NCBI GenBank assembly: GCA_947625315.1
Contig: CANQOE010000007.1
Span: forward strand, 1 to 17,346
Origin: an uncultured Bacilli bacterium
GTDB taxonomy: Bacteria; Bacillota_I; Bacilli_A; RF39; UBA660
DNA: 17,346 nt
Direction: 5' to 3'
In this document: positions 1 through 8,360 of the stretch, piece by piece
Layout: every line of letters starts with the position of its first letter
How positions within the stretch are numbered: the stretch's first letter is position 1
The notes under the pieces: generated by a model
Database searches by the model: none
Told to the model about the DNA's origin: nothing
What the model saw: the letters and a program-made list of their open reading frames with translations, nothing else
Program-made: the position numbers and the translations under genes

Positions 1-31
1 TTATTTTATCTTCATAACTCAATTTACTCAT
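1..31 (-). CDS. IS3-family transposase OrfA, first ten codons (runs off the window)
   Basis: The minus-strand ATG at 31-29 opens a frame encoding MSKLSYEDKI before the window ends. This is a very common beginning of IS3-family OrfA proteins, which continue into a helix-turn-helix that binds the IS ends. A GAGG ribosome site lies about 7 bases upstream, inside the IS terminal region, as expected for orfA. Too little is present to judge whether the transposase is intact. In this family OrfA and OrfB are normally joined by -1 frameshifting to make the active transposase. Confidence 0.6.
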   Translation of the reverse strand, partial: MSKLSYEDKI

Positions 32-36
32 ATAAA

Positions 37-67
37 AACCTCGTTTCTATGTCCAAGAAACGGGGTT
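37..67 (-). repeat. Inverted repeat (hairpin) overlapping the IS end and the orfA ribosome site
   Basis: Arms at 37-48 and 56-67 (AACCTCGTTTCT and AGAAACGGGGTT) pair over 12 positions with one G:T, around a 7-base loop. In minus-strand RNA the same position is a C:A mismatch. The arm next to orfA contains the GAGG ribosome site, so RNA entering the element from outside would hide it, while a transcript starting inside the end would not. On the minus strand a short T-run follows the hairpin, so it could also act as a weak terminator. Confidence 0.6.
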
Positions 68-84
68 CATATCATAATTGAATT

Positions 85-115
85 GTCTAGCTTTTTAGTT
101 AGACTTTTCTTTTTT
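85..115 (+). terminator. Rho-independent terminator, orphan
   Basis: GTCTAGCT (85-92) pairs with AGTTAGAC (97-104), 8 pairs with one G:T and a TTTT loop. TTTTCTTTTTT follows. It works on the plus strand and has no gene before it in the window, because the minus-strand IS end lies directly upstream. It probably terminated a plus-strand gene that is now beyond the IS. It also insulates the ABC operon promoter that starts 10 bp later. Confidence 0.7.
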
Positions 116-124
116 AACTTTTTC

Positions 125-153
125 TTGACAATAGGAAACTTTTGATATATATT
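125..153 (+). promoter_or_regulatory. Sigma-A promoter of the ABC exporter operon
   Basis: Perfect -35 TTGACA at 125-130, 17-base spacer, and -10 TATATT at 148-153. Transcription should start near 160, leaving a leader of about 18 nt that carries the AAAGGA ribosome site. No operator repeat or riboswitch is visible in so short a leader. Confidence 0.75.
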
Positions 154-177
154 ATAGGTAAAGCGAAAGGAATTATT

Positions 178-1077
178 ATGAGTATATTAAAAGTCGAAAA
201 TTTATGTAAAAAAATTGGTAAGAAAGATATTTTAAAAAATGTATCTTTTGAAGTTAATGAAGGGGATATTTTAGCTTTTATTGGTCCTAATGGAGCAGGT
301 AAAACAACGACAATAAAGTGTATCTTAGGTTTAAATAAAATTACAAAAGGTAATGTATATATCAATAACTTTAATGTTGAAAAAGATTTTGTTAAAGCTA
401 TTGAACGAGTTGGCTCAATTGTAGAATCTCCCGATGTATATATGTATTTAAGCGGAATGGAAAATATTAAATTACAAGCTAATCTCTATAAAGATATTGA
501 TGAAGATTATTTAAGTCATTTAGTTGATTTGGTGGGTTTAAATAAGCGAATTGATGATAAAGTAAGTAAATATTCTTTAGGTATGCGTCAACGTTTAGGT
601 ATTGCCATATCTTTAATTAATAATCCTAATCTTTTAATTTTAGATGAACCTACTAATGGATTAGATCCCGAAGGTATTAAAGAGTTAAGAGATATTTTAA
701 AAAAACTAGCTCAAGATGGTGTAGGTATTTTAATATCTAGTCATAATTTAAGTGAATTAGAAAGTTTTTGCAATAAAGTTTGTATAATTTCTAATGGAGA
801 AGTTATTAAAGAAACAAGTATTTCCAAAATAAAAGGTTTAGATGAAGATAAATATCTTATTAAAGTTAAAGATACTAAAAAAATTAAAAAAGTAATTAAA
901 GATAATATTAAGATAATTGATGATAATTATTTTGAAGTATTTAAAGATGAAGAAGAGTTAGGTTTATTTATTAAAGAATTAATAAATAAAGATATTTTAG
1001 TTTATGAAATTAAAAAAGAAGATATTAGTTTAGAAGAAGCTTTTATAGATATCGCGGGAGGTGCTAAAATTGATTAG
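178..1077 (+). CDS. ABC transporter ATP-binding protein, bacitracin/lantibiotic-export type
   Basis: ATPase subunit of an ABC-2 exporter, 299 residues. I start it at ATG 178, which has AAAGGA 6-7 bases upstream. The longer frame from TTG 142 would begin inside the promoter. Motifs in order: Walker A GPNGAGKTT (36-44), signature YSLGMRQR (132-139), Walker B LLILDE with EPTNGLD (152-163), and the H-loop ISSHNL. The Q-loop position holds Glu (IVESP, E83). This 'E-loop' is known from LanF/BcrA-type exporters and supports the subfamily. The C-terminal 90 residues are the usual Lys/Glu-rich accessory tail. The permease gene overlaps the end, so the two form one unit. Likely role is export of, or self-protection from, an amphiphilic compound such as an antimicrobial peptide. 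The substrate is unknown. Confidence 0.9.
   Translation: MSILKVENLCKKIGKKDILKNVSFEVNEGDILAFIGPNGAGKTTTIKCILGLNKITKGNVYINNFNVEKDFVKAIERVGSIVESPDVYMYLSGMENIKLQANLYKDIDEDYLSHLVDLVGLNKRIDDKVSKYSLGMRQRLGIAISLINNPNLLILDEPTNGLDPEGIKELRDILKKLAQDGVGILISSHNLSELESFCNKVCIISNGEVIKETSISKIKGLDEDKYLIKVKDTKKIKKVIKDNIKIIDDNYFEVFKDEEELGLFIKELINKDILVYEIKKEDISLEEAFIDIAGGAKID
1056..1072 (+). promoter_or_regulatory. Ribosome site fixing a TTG start for the permease
   Basis: GGGAGGTG at 1056-1063 sits inside the end of the ATPase gene. The GTG at 1061 overlaps it and cannot be the start. TTG at 1070 lies 8 bases beyond GGAGG, the normal distance. Confidence 0.7.
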
Positions 1078-2482
1078 ATTAATTAAAAATGAATTAAAAA
1101 AGATTTTTAAGAAAAAAAGTTTTTATATAGTTAGTATTATTTTTATTCTATATTGTATATTAACTAATGTTTTATATAAAAATATCAATGTTCTTAATAT
1201 TGATAATATATTGGGGACAAGTGTAGATATTGAAGATTTAAAAGAAGAAAATGAAAATTTAGATTTAGATAACGAGGATGATTTATTAGAGTATGTTACT
1301 AATTTAAGTTTAATTGAAACTGAAGAATTAAAAAAAGAAATTAATAATAATACAGCTTCGTATTTAATTGATAATTATTTATATGATTTAATTCAAGAAG
1401 CTAATATCTATAAATATATTGGGCAAGATAATGATGCTTATGATATTCAAAGAGAAGATATAGATAAAGAAATTACAAGAATAAAAGCTAATGATTGGCA
1501 ATATTATACAAATTTAAAGATTAAGAATTATCAAAATGAAGTAGATAATGCGGCTAATTATTTAGCTAAAGAAAGACTTTTTAAATTAATTGAATTAGAA
1601 CAATATCGGTTAAATAATGATTTGGGTTATGATCAAACTAATTATCTAAATCAAGCTATTGAAGATATGGAAATAGATTATTTAGAATACTTAAATTTAC
1701 GAGATAAAGAAAATAAAAGTGCTGATGAAAAAGAAAGATATTATCAATTAGAAGAAGAGATAATGAAAGATAATTATATCTTAGAAAATAAAGTAGATTT
1801 AAATAAAGGAGATTCTTTAAATGCAGTTTTAAGAAATTTTCCTAATGAATTTGGTTTATTTATTTTAATTTATACAGTAATGATAAGTGGTTCTATTGTC
1901 AGTGAAGAATTTAATAAAGGAACTATTAAGTCTTTACTTACAAAGCCTTATAAAAGAAGTAAGATAATTATTTCAAAATTATTGACTGTTTTATTACTTA
2001 TTCCTGTTTTAATTCTTATGATGATTTTGGGGGAAATTATTATTGGAGGTTTAATATTAGGATTTAAGAGTTTAGCTACTCCTGTATTAATATTTAATAG
2101 TCATACTTTAAGTTTAGTTAAGTTTAATATTTTTATTTATTTATTATTATCGGTTTTAAGTGTATTACCTATGTATTTAGTTTTAGGCTGTTTCTGCTTT
2201 ATGTTAAGTACTTTAACTAATTCAACTTCCGCGGCGATTACAATTACCTTTTTAGTTTATTTATTTGGAAATATTGCTTCATCTTTAGCTTTAACTTATA
2301 ATTTAAAAATATTAAAATTATTAGTTTCTTTACATTGGGATTTTAGTTATTTAGTTAATTGTTTAGAAAATCCTTATGGTTTTAAATGGTTGACAAGTTT
2401 AATAGTTATATTAATATATTTAATTATTATGGTTGTTATTTCGGTAGTAAATTTTGCTAAAAAAGATGTAAAAAATATTTAA
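1070..2482 (+). CDS. ABC-2 type permease, partner of the preceding ATPase
   Basis: Membrane subunit of the exporter, 470 residues from TTG 1070, overlapping the ATPase gene by 8 bp (translational coupling). Transmembrane helix 1 is at about 18-38 (FYIVSIIFILYCILTNVL). A long acidic, Lys/Glu/Asn-rich stretch of about 210 residues follows, with no hydrophobic segment. From about residue 261 there is a bundle of roughly five further helices. The motif SEEFNKGTIKSLLTKPYKR after helix 2 is the typical coupling region of ABC-2 permeases of the BcrB/NatB kind. The topology (helix, large hydrophilic domain, helices) puts the large domain outside the membrane. Its sequence is low complexity and I cannot name it. 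Other ABC-2 subfamilies are possible. Confidence 0.82.
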   Translation: MIRLIKNELKKIFKKKSFYIVSIIFILYCILTNVLYKNINVLNIDNILGTSVDIEDLKEENENLDLDNEDDLLEYVTNLSLIETEELKKEINNNTASYLIDNYLYDLIQEANIYKYIGQDNDAYDIQREDIDKEITRIKANDWQYYTNLKIKNYQNEVDNAANYLAKERLFKLIELEQYRLNNDLGYDQTNYLNQAIEDMEIDYLEYLNLRDKENKSADEKERYYQLEEEIMKDNYILENKVDLNKGDSLNAVLRNFPNEFGLFILIYTVMISGSIVSEEFNKGTIKSLLTKPYKRSKIIISKLLTVLLLIPVLILMMILGEIIIGGLILGFKSLATPVLIFNSHTLSLVKFNIFIYLLLSVLSVLPMYLVLGCFCFMLSTLTNSTSAAITITFLVYLFGNIASSLALTYNLKILKLLVSLHWDFSYLVNCLENPYGFKWLTSLIVILIYLIIMVVISVVNFAKKDVKNI

Positions 2483-2486
2483 AGTG

Positions 2487-2495
2487 TGTTATACT
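2487..2495 (+). promoter_or_regulatory. Extended -10 promoter for the deacetylase gene
   Basis: TGT followed by TATACT (2490-2495) is an extended -10 (TGnTATACT). No good -35 is seen 17 bases upstream, which is usual for this promoter type. It lies just after the permease stop, so the deacetylase has its own start point although it may also receive read-through. Confidence 0.5.
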
Positions 2496-2520
2496 AATAA
2501 ATGAAAGTAGTTGAGTAGTA

Positions 2521-3732
2521 ATGGAGTCTAAAATAGATTTTAAGAAAATAGCTATTGTTTTAATATTTGCTCTAGTTTTAGCTTTAGCTATCTTCTTTAT
2601 ATTAAAAGGGAAAGATCTAAATGAAGAAGATAAACAAAGTATGTCAAATAAAGAGGTTAATCAACAATTAATTGATAAAGTAAAAGAAATTAAAGAACAA
2701 AATCAAGACTTGGTCTTAGAATATGAAACAACAAATATTCCGGAAATAACGAGTTTTGTTTATAAAGATGGCGATAATTATAAAAGTATTATTATAGATA
2801 ATAATAAAGCTTCGATTGTAACTTTTGAAGATTTAGTTAAAGATAGTGAAAAAGAAAACTTTAATAATAAAGAACTAGAGTTACTAAGATTAAAATATCC
2901 AACTTTTATTGTTGATGATATAATTGCTAATAAAGAAGATACAGGACATAAATTTTATTATTTAAAAGAAAATGAAATGATTATTTATTATTATGATTAT
3001 CAAATATCTTATAATTATCAAGAACCTATAAGTTTAATTATCAATTATCAAGAAGTAAAAGATTATTTAAATTTTACCCCAATATTTGATGAAACTTATG
3101 AAAATGAAAGTGGATATAATTATCAAAGTGATAGAAAAAGTATTGCTTTAACAATTGATGATGGACCTAATTCCCGTAATAATGCTAGATTTTTAGAATT
3201 ATTAAGTGATAATAAAGCTCATGCTACCTTCTTTATGGCGGGCAATATGATGAATGCTTGTCAAAAATGTGTTTTAGATACTTATAACTCTGGTAATGAA
3301 ATTGGTTCTCATACTTATGAACATATGAATATTAAGAAAAATAGTCAAGAAGCTGTTTTAGAAAGTTTACGAAAAACTAATGATTTATTTCATCAAATAA
3401 CAAATGATGATATTAAACTATTAAGACCTCCGTATGGAGCTTATAATGCGGAAAATAGAAATTATATAAATATGCCTTTTATTCTTTGGAATATGGATAC
3501 CGAAGATTGGTTATATCGGGATACTAATCATATAGTTGATTATATAAGAAAGTATGCTAAAGATGGTTCAGTTATTTTAATTCATGAATCTTATAAAGAA
3601 ACAGTCGCCGCTTTAGAAATAATTTTACCAGAATTATATGCTAAAGGTTATCAAGTAGTTAGTATTAGTGAACTTGCTTCTTTAAAAGGCGTAACATTAG
3701 AAAATGGAGTTGCTTATAATTCTTTTAAATAA
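2521..3732 (+). CDS. Membrane-anchored polysaccharide (peptidoglycan) deacetylase, NodB family
   Basis: 403 residues. An N-terminal helix (about 10-28) anchors it, and the rest faces outward. Residues of about 45-200 form an uncharacterised charged domain. A NodB homology domain follows with all catalytic motifs: TIDDGP (211-216, base D213 and metal D214), SHTYEH (metal H264 and H268), RPPYG (302-306), DTEDW (326-330) and IHES (H355). It should remove acetyl groups from N-acetylhexosamines of the cell wall, as PgdA-type enzymes do, giving lysozyme resistance. A xylan or chitin-oligomer substrate cannot be excluded. ATG 2521 is the first start after an in-frame TGA at 2512. Its ribosome site is weak. 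It ends inside its own terminator. Confidence 0.88.
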   Translation: MESKIDFKKIAIVLIFALVLALAIFFILKGKDLNEEDKQSMSNKEVNQQLIDKVKEIKEQNQDLVLEYETTNIPEITSFVYKDGDNYKSIIIDNNKASIVTFEDLVKDSEKENFNNKELELLRLKYPTFIVDDIIANKEDTGHKFYYLKENEMIIYYYDYQISYNYQEPISLIINYQEVKDYLNFTPIFDETYENESGYNYQSDRKSIALTIDDGPNSRNNARFLELLSDNKAHATFFMAGNMMNACQKCVLDTYNSGNEIGSHTYEHMNIKKNSQEAVLESLRKTNDLFHQITNDDIKLLRPPYGAYNAENRNYINMPFILWNMDTEDWLYRDTNHIVDYIRKYAKDGSVILIHESYKETVAALEIILPELYAKGYQVVSISELASLKGVTLENGVAYNSFK

Positions 3733-3743
3733 GCAACTTTTTT
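3709..3743 (+). terminator. Rho-independent terminator containing the deacetylase stop codon
   Basis: GTTGCTTAT (3709-3717) pairs with ATAAGCAAC (3729-3737), 9 perfect pairs, then TTTTTT (3738-3743). The stop codon TAA (3730-3732) lies in the 3' arm, so a terminating ribosome would cover part of the hairpin. Confidence 0.82.
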
Positions 3744-3776
3744 AATAATTAGCTTTATTTTAAAAGTAATTTAAGG

Positions 3777-3782
3777 TATAAT
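3777..3782 (+). promoter_or_regulatory. Promoter -10 for polA and the following genes
   Basis: TATAAT at 3777-3782, about 12 bases before the AGGTGG ribosome site of polA. The -35 region (TTTATT at 3754-3759, 17-base spacing) is poor. The preceding terminator means that polA needs a start here. Confidence 0.5.
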
Positions 3783-3800
3783 TAAATTATAGGTGGTAGT

Positions 3801-6380
3801 ATGAAAAGAGTTATTTTAGTAGATGGTAATAATTTAATGTTTCGCAGTTATTATGCAACAGCATATTCCGGAAGTATAATGCGTAATTCGAAAGGATTTC
3901 CAACTAATGCATTATATGGTTTTATAAGTATGATTAATAAAATTATCAATGAAGAAAAACCAGAATATATTGCTGTAGCTTTTGATGTAGGTATTAACTT
4001 TCGGAAACAAAAATATGACTTTTATAAAGAAGGCAGACAAACAACTCCCGATGAGTTAAAAATGCAAATGCCAATTGCACGGAAAATATTAGATGCAATG
4101 GGTATTAAATATTTAGAATTAGAACCTTATGAAGCTGATGATATAATTGGGACATTAGCTAAGATGGCGGATTTAGATCCTGAATATGATGCGACAATTA
4201 TTTCTAGTGACCGCGATTTATTACAATTAATTAGTCCGGTTGTTGATGTTAAACTTTTAAAACAAAGTGGGTATATTAAATATAATCCCGAAACTTTTTT
4301 TCAAGATTATGGAATTGAACCAATAAAGATTATCGATTTAAAAGCCTTGGCGGGAGATTCATCGGATAATATTCCTGGTGTTAAAGGAATTGGCGAAAAG
4401 ACAGCCTTGAAATTATTACAAGAACATCATTCTTTGGAAGGAATATATGATGATATTGAAAGCATTAAAGGTAAGGTTCAAGAAAAATTAATCCAAGATA
4501 AAGAAAATGCTTTTATGAGTAAAGATATAGCCACTATATATAGGGAAGTACCTTTAAATATTACTTTTGAAGAAATTAAATATCAAAAAGAAAATACTAA
4601 TGCTTTAATAGATATATATGAAGATTTAGAGTTTTATTCTCTTTTAAAAAATTTTGAAAAAGCAAAAGCGGTTGTTGATGATATAGATTATCAAGAAATT
4701 AATAATATTCAAGATATTAAATTAATTGGAGATGAAGTTAGTATTTATGTCGAACTTGATAATGAAAATTATCATAAAGCGAATGTAATTGGGATAGCTT
4801 TAAGCGATAAAGAAAATAATTATTATTTAAATAAAGAATTGTTAAAAGAAGTTATTACTTTAATTCGTGATAAAGTTATTTATACATATAATGCTAAAGC
4901 TTTAGATATTATTTTAAGACGAAATAATATTGAACAAATAAAAGTTAATTATGATTTGATGATCGGAGCTTATTTAACCAATGCTTTTATTAAAGATGAT
5001 ATTGCTTTCTTATTACATCAAGAACGTATTGATGTAGAATTTTTTGAAGAAATGCAAAAGAATAATTTTAGTAATGTTGCCAAAATTAAAAAAGATTTAG
5101 TTTTAAAATCCCGGTTTATTTATGATACAAGAGATACTTATATCAATGAACTTAAAAAAGAAGAAATGTATGAACTATTTAGAAATATTGAACTACCTTT
5201 AACTTATGTTTTAGCGGATATGGAATATTTTGGGGTAAAAATTGATAGTGAACGAATTTTAAAAATTCAAGAAGAAGCTCAAGTTAAATTAGATATTTTA
5301 TCTCATGAAATATATAATATGGCGGGACTAGAGTTTAATATTCAAAGCCCTAAACAATTAGGCGAAGTTTTATTTAATCGTTTAGGTATTGCTAAGGGTA
5401 AAAAGACTCAAAAAGGTTATAAAACTGATGCCCAAACTTTGCAAAAATTGCGTAATAGACATCCCATTATCGAAAAAATATTAGACTATCGCAATTACAG
5501 TAAAATTTTATCCACTTATACAACTAGTTTAGAAAATGCTAAATTTAGTGATGGAAAAATTCATACAATCTTTAAACAGACTTTAACAAGAACGGGAAGA
5601 TTATCAAGTGTGGAACCAAATTTACAAAATATTCCGATAAGAGGGGAAGAAGGCAGAAAGGTGCGCAAAGCATTTTTACCTACTTATGATTATTTTTTAA
5701 GTATTGATTATTCGCAAATTGAACTGCGAATTCTTGCCCATATTTCTCAAAGCCCCGAATTAATTGAAGCTTTTAGACGCGATCAAGATATTCATACGAA
5801 AGTTGCCGCGGATATATATGGAGTTGAAGAAAAAGATGTTACTAAATTAATGCGTTCGACCGCTAAAGCCGTTATATTTGGTATTGTCTATGGTATTTCC
5901 GGTTTTGGTTTAGGGGAAAACTTAAATATTACGCCTAAAGAAGCGCAAAAATTTATTGAAAAATATTATGAATTATATCCGGGTGTTAAAAGATATATGG
6001 ATAATATTATTAAAGAAGCTTATGATACAGGAGTAGTCCGGACTTTATTTAATCGGAAGAGAACAATTGAAGAATTAAATAACAAAAATTATATGATTAG
6101 AAGTAGTGGTGAGCGTATAGCTTTAAATACGCCAATTCAAGGAACTAGTGCCGATATAATTAAAAAAGCTATGGTCTTAGTTTATGAAGAATTTCAAAAA
6201 CAAAACATTCAAAGTAAAATGGTTTTACAAATTCATGATGAATTAGTTATTGATTGCTTGGCTTCAGAAGTAGATAAAGTGCGCGAAATTGTTAAAAATG
6301 TAATGGAAAATGTTATTAAATTATCCGTGCCTTTAAAAGCTGGTATAGCTATGGGTAAAGATTTATATGAAGCAAAATAG
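3801..6380 (+). CDS. polA: DNA polymerase I
   Basis: 859 residues, full length for a Gram-positive Pol I; ATG with AGGTGG five bases upstream. Residues 1 to about 290 are the 5'-3' flap nuclease (EADDIIGT, SSDRDLLQLI, GDSSDNIPGVKGIGEKTA). The middle region should be the 3'-5' exonuclease fold, but the metal-binding DTET motif is replaced (YVELDNEN) and the second and third motifs are not recognisable, so proofreading is probably absent, as in Bacillus Pol I. The polymerase part is intact: motif A SIDYSQIELR (D636), motif B RSTAKAVIFGIVYG (R685, K689, F693, Y697) and motif C IHDELV (H812, D813, E814). Motif B has Ile692 where most family members have Asn. It serves Okazaki primer removal and repair synthesis. 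mutM follows after 14 bp. Confidence 0.97.
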   Translation: MKRVILVDGNNLMFRSYYATAYSGSIMRNSKGFPTNALYGFISMINKIINEEKPEYIAVAFDVGINFRKQKYDFYKEGRQTTPDELKMQMPIARKILDAMGIKYLELEPYEADDIIGTLAKMADLDPEYDATIISSDRDLLQLISPVVDVKLLKQSGYIKYNPETFFQDYGIEPIKIIDLKALAGDSSDNIPGVKGIGEKTALKLLQEHHSLEGIYDDIESIKGKVQEKLIQDKENAFMSKDIATIYREVPLNITFEEIKYQKENTNALIDIYEDLEFYSLLKNFEKAKAVVDDIDYQEINNIQDIKLIGDEVSIYVELDNENYHKANVIGIALSDKENNYYLNKELLKEVITLIRDKVIYTYNAKALDIILRRNNIEQIKVNYDLMIGAYLTNAFIKDDIAFLLHQERIDVEFFEEMQKNNFSNVAKIKKDLVLKSRFIYDTRDTYINELKKEEMYELFRNIELPLTYVLADMEYFGVKIDSERILKIQEEAQVKLDILSHEIYNMAGLEFNIQSPKQLGEVLFNRLGIAKGKKTQKGYKTDAQTLQKLRNRHPIIEKILDYRNYSKILSTYTTSLENAKFSDGKIHTIFKQTLTRTGRLSSVEPNLQNIPIRGEEGRKVRKAFLPTYDYFLSIDYSQIELRILAHISQSPELIEAFRRDQDIHTKVAADIYGVEEKDVTKLMRSTAKAVIFGIVYGISGFGLGENLNITPKEAQKFIEKYYELYPGVKRYMDNIIKEAYDTGVVRTLFNRKRTIEELNNKNYMIRSSGERIALNTPIQGTSADIIKKAMVLVYEEFQKQNIQSKMVLQIHDELVIDCLASEVDKVREIVKNVMENVIKLSVPLKAGIAMGKDLYEAK

Positions 6381-6394
6381 ATGAGGTGAATATT

Positions 6395-7213
6395 ATGCCA
6401 GAAATAGCCGAAGTTGAAACAGTTAGAAATGTTTTAAAAAAACAAATTTTAAATAAAAAAATTGTCGATGTAGATATTTTATATCCCAAAATGATTGAAA
6501 GTAATGTTAAAGATTTTAAAAAAGATTTAATTAATAAAAGTTTTATTGATATTAAAAGAAAGGGTAAATGGTTAATCTTTGAATTAGAAGATAGATATTT
6601 GTTGAGCCATTTAAGAATGGAGGGCAAGTATTTTATTAAAGATAAGAAGGAAGCTATTGCTAAACATGAACATATAATCTTTACTTTTGAAGATGAGCAA
6701 ACTTTGCGATATCATGATACCCGGAAATTTGGACGGATGAACTTAATTAAAAAAGAAGATTTAGAAAATACACAATGTATTAAAAAACAAGGATTAGAAC
6801 CTTTAGATGATCAATTAACGGCGTCATACTTATTAGCAAAATTTAAAAATAAAAAGTTACCTATTAAAACAGTTTTATTAGACCAAACTATTATAAGTGG
6901 GTTAGGCAATATTTATGCTAATGAAGTTTTGTTTTATGCGCAAATTAATCCTTTAAAAAAAGCTTTAGAACTTACTAAAGAAGAATGTGCAAAAATTGTT
7001 GAGGGATGTCGCCAAATTATTAAACAAGCTATTGAAATGGGAGGTACAACCATTAAAAGTTATACTTCAAGTTTAGGTGTAACAGGACGTTTTCAACAAA
7101 AATTAAAAGTTCATAAAAAAGAAGGACAAAAATGTGTTAAATGTGGAAGCTTGATTAAAAAAATTAAAATAGGGGGAAGAAGTACTTATTATTGTGAGGT
7201 TTGTCAAAAATAA
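6395..7213 (+). CDS. mutM: Formamidopyrimidine-DNA glycosylase (Fpg/MutM)
   Basis: 272 residues. Bifunctional base-excision enzyme removing 8-oxoguanine and FapyG and nicking the abasic site. The start must be ATG 6395, not GTG 6386, because Fpg needs Pro2 as the exposed N-terminal nucleophile (MPEIAEVETV), and GAGGTGA lies 5-6 bases upstream. Seen: catalytic Pro2-Glu3, the KGKW lysine region, the H2TH region (SGLGNIYANEVLF), and the C-terminal four-Cys zinc finger (CVKC...CEVC). All key residues are present. It lies directly after polA, the polymerase that can fill the gap it makes, a common pairing in Firmicutes. The usual coaE neighbour is absent here. Confidence 0.96.
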   Translation: MPEIAEVETVRNVLKKQILNKKIVDVDILYPKMIESNVKDFKKDLINKSFIDIKRKGKWLIFELEDRYLLSHLRMEGKYFIKDKKEAIAKHEHIIFTFEDEQTLRYHDTRKFGRMNLIKKEDLENTQCIKKQGLEPLDDQLTASYLLAKFKNKKLPIKTVLLDQTIISGLGNIYANEVLFYAQINPLKKALELTKEECAKIVEGCRQIIKQAIEMGGTTIKSYTSSLGVTGRFQQKLKVHKKEGQKCVKCGSLIKKIKIGGRSTYYCEVCQK

Positions 7214-7232
7214 AAGATAAGGAGGAATATAT

Positions 7233-8360
7233 ATGCTTAAATTAATCGATTTAAAATTAGATTCAATTTTAGTTTCATTGCAAATTGTTTCTAAATTAGA
7301 TCCTGATTATATATGTATTCCTTTAGAGGCTAATACAATTATTAATGTTAAAAATAAAGATAAAGTGGCTATTGGTCAAAAATTAACTGATCAAGATATC
7401 TATGCTCCAATATCTGGAAAAGTTGAAAATTTAGAATTAGTTGATACTTATTTAAAAAAAATGTATGCTTTAAAAATAAGAAATGATTTTAAAGAAACAA
7501 ATATAAATACCCAAAAAAAGATTAATAGCCAAAAAATCACCAAAAAAGATTTACAAGAAACTTTAAGTAATTTTAATTTTGCTTTTGATAAACCTAATTT
7601 AATTATAAATGCTATAGACGATGAATATCAATATACGCAAAGTTTTTATTTATTAGATAATTATGAAAATATTTTAGATTTATTAGAGAGAATGGCTACT
7701 TTATTAAAAATAAAGATAATATTAGCTTTAAGAGAAAATAATCAAGAAAATATTAATAATCTTTTAACATATCGGGGAATGTATCCTTCGATTCAAATTA
7801 AAATAGTACCTAATTTATATTTACTAGGCAATGATTATTGTTTACAAAATTTTTTACAAATAGAGGAAGCTAATGTTTTAAAAGTTTCCCAAATCTATGA
7901 ATTAGATAGTTATTTAAAAACTAAAAGAGAAAGTCGGGATTTATATATAACTATAAGTGGAAATAATGTTTTAAATCCTTGTGTTATTAATACTTATAAG
8001 GGAGTTAGTTTAAATTACTTATTAGAAAATATTAAATTAGTTAATCAAGAAAGTGATATATATATAAATAGTTTATTACAAGGAAAGAAAGTTAATAAAG
8101 ATAATTTTATTATTACAGGAGATGTTAAAAGTATTCTAATTCAAAAAAAAGAATCATTAAAAAAAGAAGAGAGATGTTTAAATTGTGGAGCTTGTTTAAA
8201 TATTTGTCCTGTTAATATCAATCCTTTATTATTTAAAGATCAAAAATATTTAGCTAAAGTTAAAGATAAATGTTTAAAATGTGGTTTATGCTCATATATT
8301 TGTCCTGCTTACATAAATTTTAATAAGTATTTAGAGGAGGAAGAGATTGATGCATTATAA
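7233..8360 (+). CDS. RnfC-like iron-sulfur protein (divergent, short)
   Basis: 375 residues; ATG with a perfect AAGGAGG 7 bases upstream. The N-terminus resembles the RnfC barrel-sandwich (DIYAPISGKVENLEL). The middle (about 120-260) follows the RnfC/51-kDa layout in outline: a 'LIINAIDDEYQYTQ' stretch where RnfC has INGAECEPY, and 'PNLYLLGNDYCLQ' where it has the YPQGGEKQL segment. The Gly-rich NADH/FMN-binding signature is not recognisable. The C-terminus has two complete ferredoxin-type 4Fe-4S motifs (Cys 315/318/321/325 and 347/350/353/357). In canonical Rnf, RnfC passes electrons between NAD(H) and the membrane subunits. Here it could carry electrons through Fe-S clusters, but NADH use is doubtful. 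It overlaps the RnfD-like gene by 11 bp, so the two probably form one complex. No other Rnf subunit is in the window. Confidence 0.72.
   Translation: MLKLIDLKLDSILVSLQIVSKLDPDYICIPLEANTIINVKNKDKVAIGQKLTDQDIYAPISGKVENLELVDTYLKKMYALKIRNDFKETNINTQKKINSQKITKKDLQETLSNFNFAFDKPNLIINAIDDEYQYTQSFYLLDNYENILDLLERMATLLKIKIILALRENNQENINNLLTYRGMYPSIQIKIVPNLYLLGNDYCLQNFLQIEEANVLKVSQIYELDSYLKTKRESRDLYITISGNNVLNPCVINTYKGVSLNYLLENIKLVNQESDIYINSLLQGKKVNKDNFIITGDVKSILIQKKESLKKEERCLNCGACLNICPVNINPLLFKDQKYLAKVKDKCLKCGLCSYICPAYINFNKYLEEEEIDAL

Larger units (their letters stand above)
1..74 (-). mobile_element. IS3-family (IS150-like) insertion sequence, left end only
   Basis: Read on the minus strand, position 74 downward starts TGATATGAACCCCG and continues to TTGGACA at about 50. 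This layout (TGA..TGAACCCC..TTGGACA, 25 bp) is what I know for terminal inverted repeats of the IS150 subgroup of IS3 elements. A Shine-Dalgarno GAGG and an ATG follow within 45 bp, and the reading frame begins like an IS3 OrfA. Only this end lies in the window, so the element's length, its second inverted repeat and its target duplication cannot be seen. The outer boundary at 74 is inferred from the TG terminus and could be off by a base or two. Confidence 0.72.

Noticed and set aside
142..177. Upstream start (TTG 142) for the ABC ATPase
   Set aside because: It would lie within the promoter spacer and upstream of the expected transcript start; ATG 178 has the ribosome site and the normal family N-terminus.
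114..365. Minus-strand open frame of 83 codons
   Set aside because: Lies opposite the ABC ATPase gene and its promoter, has no ribosome site, and the plus-strand protein is certain.
6349..6627. Minus-strand open frame of 92 codons
   Set aside because: Antisense shadow of the polA end and mutM, both certain.
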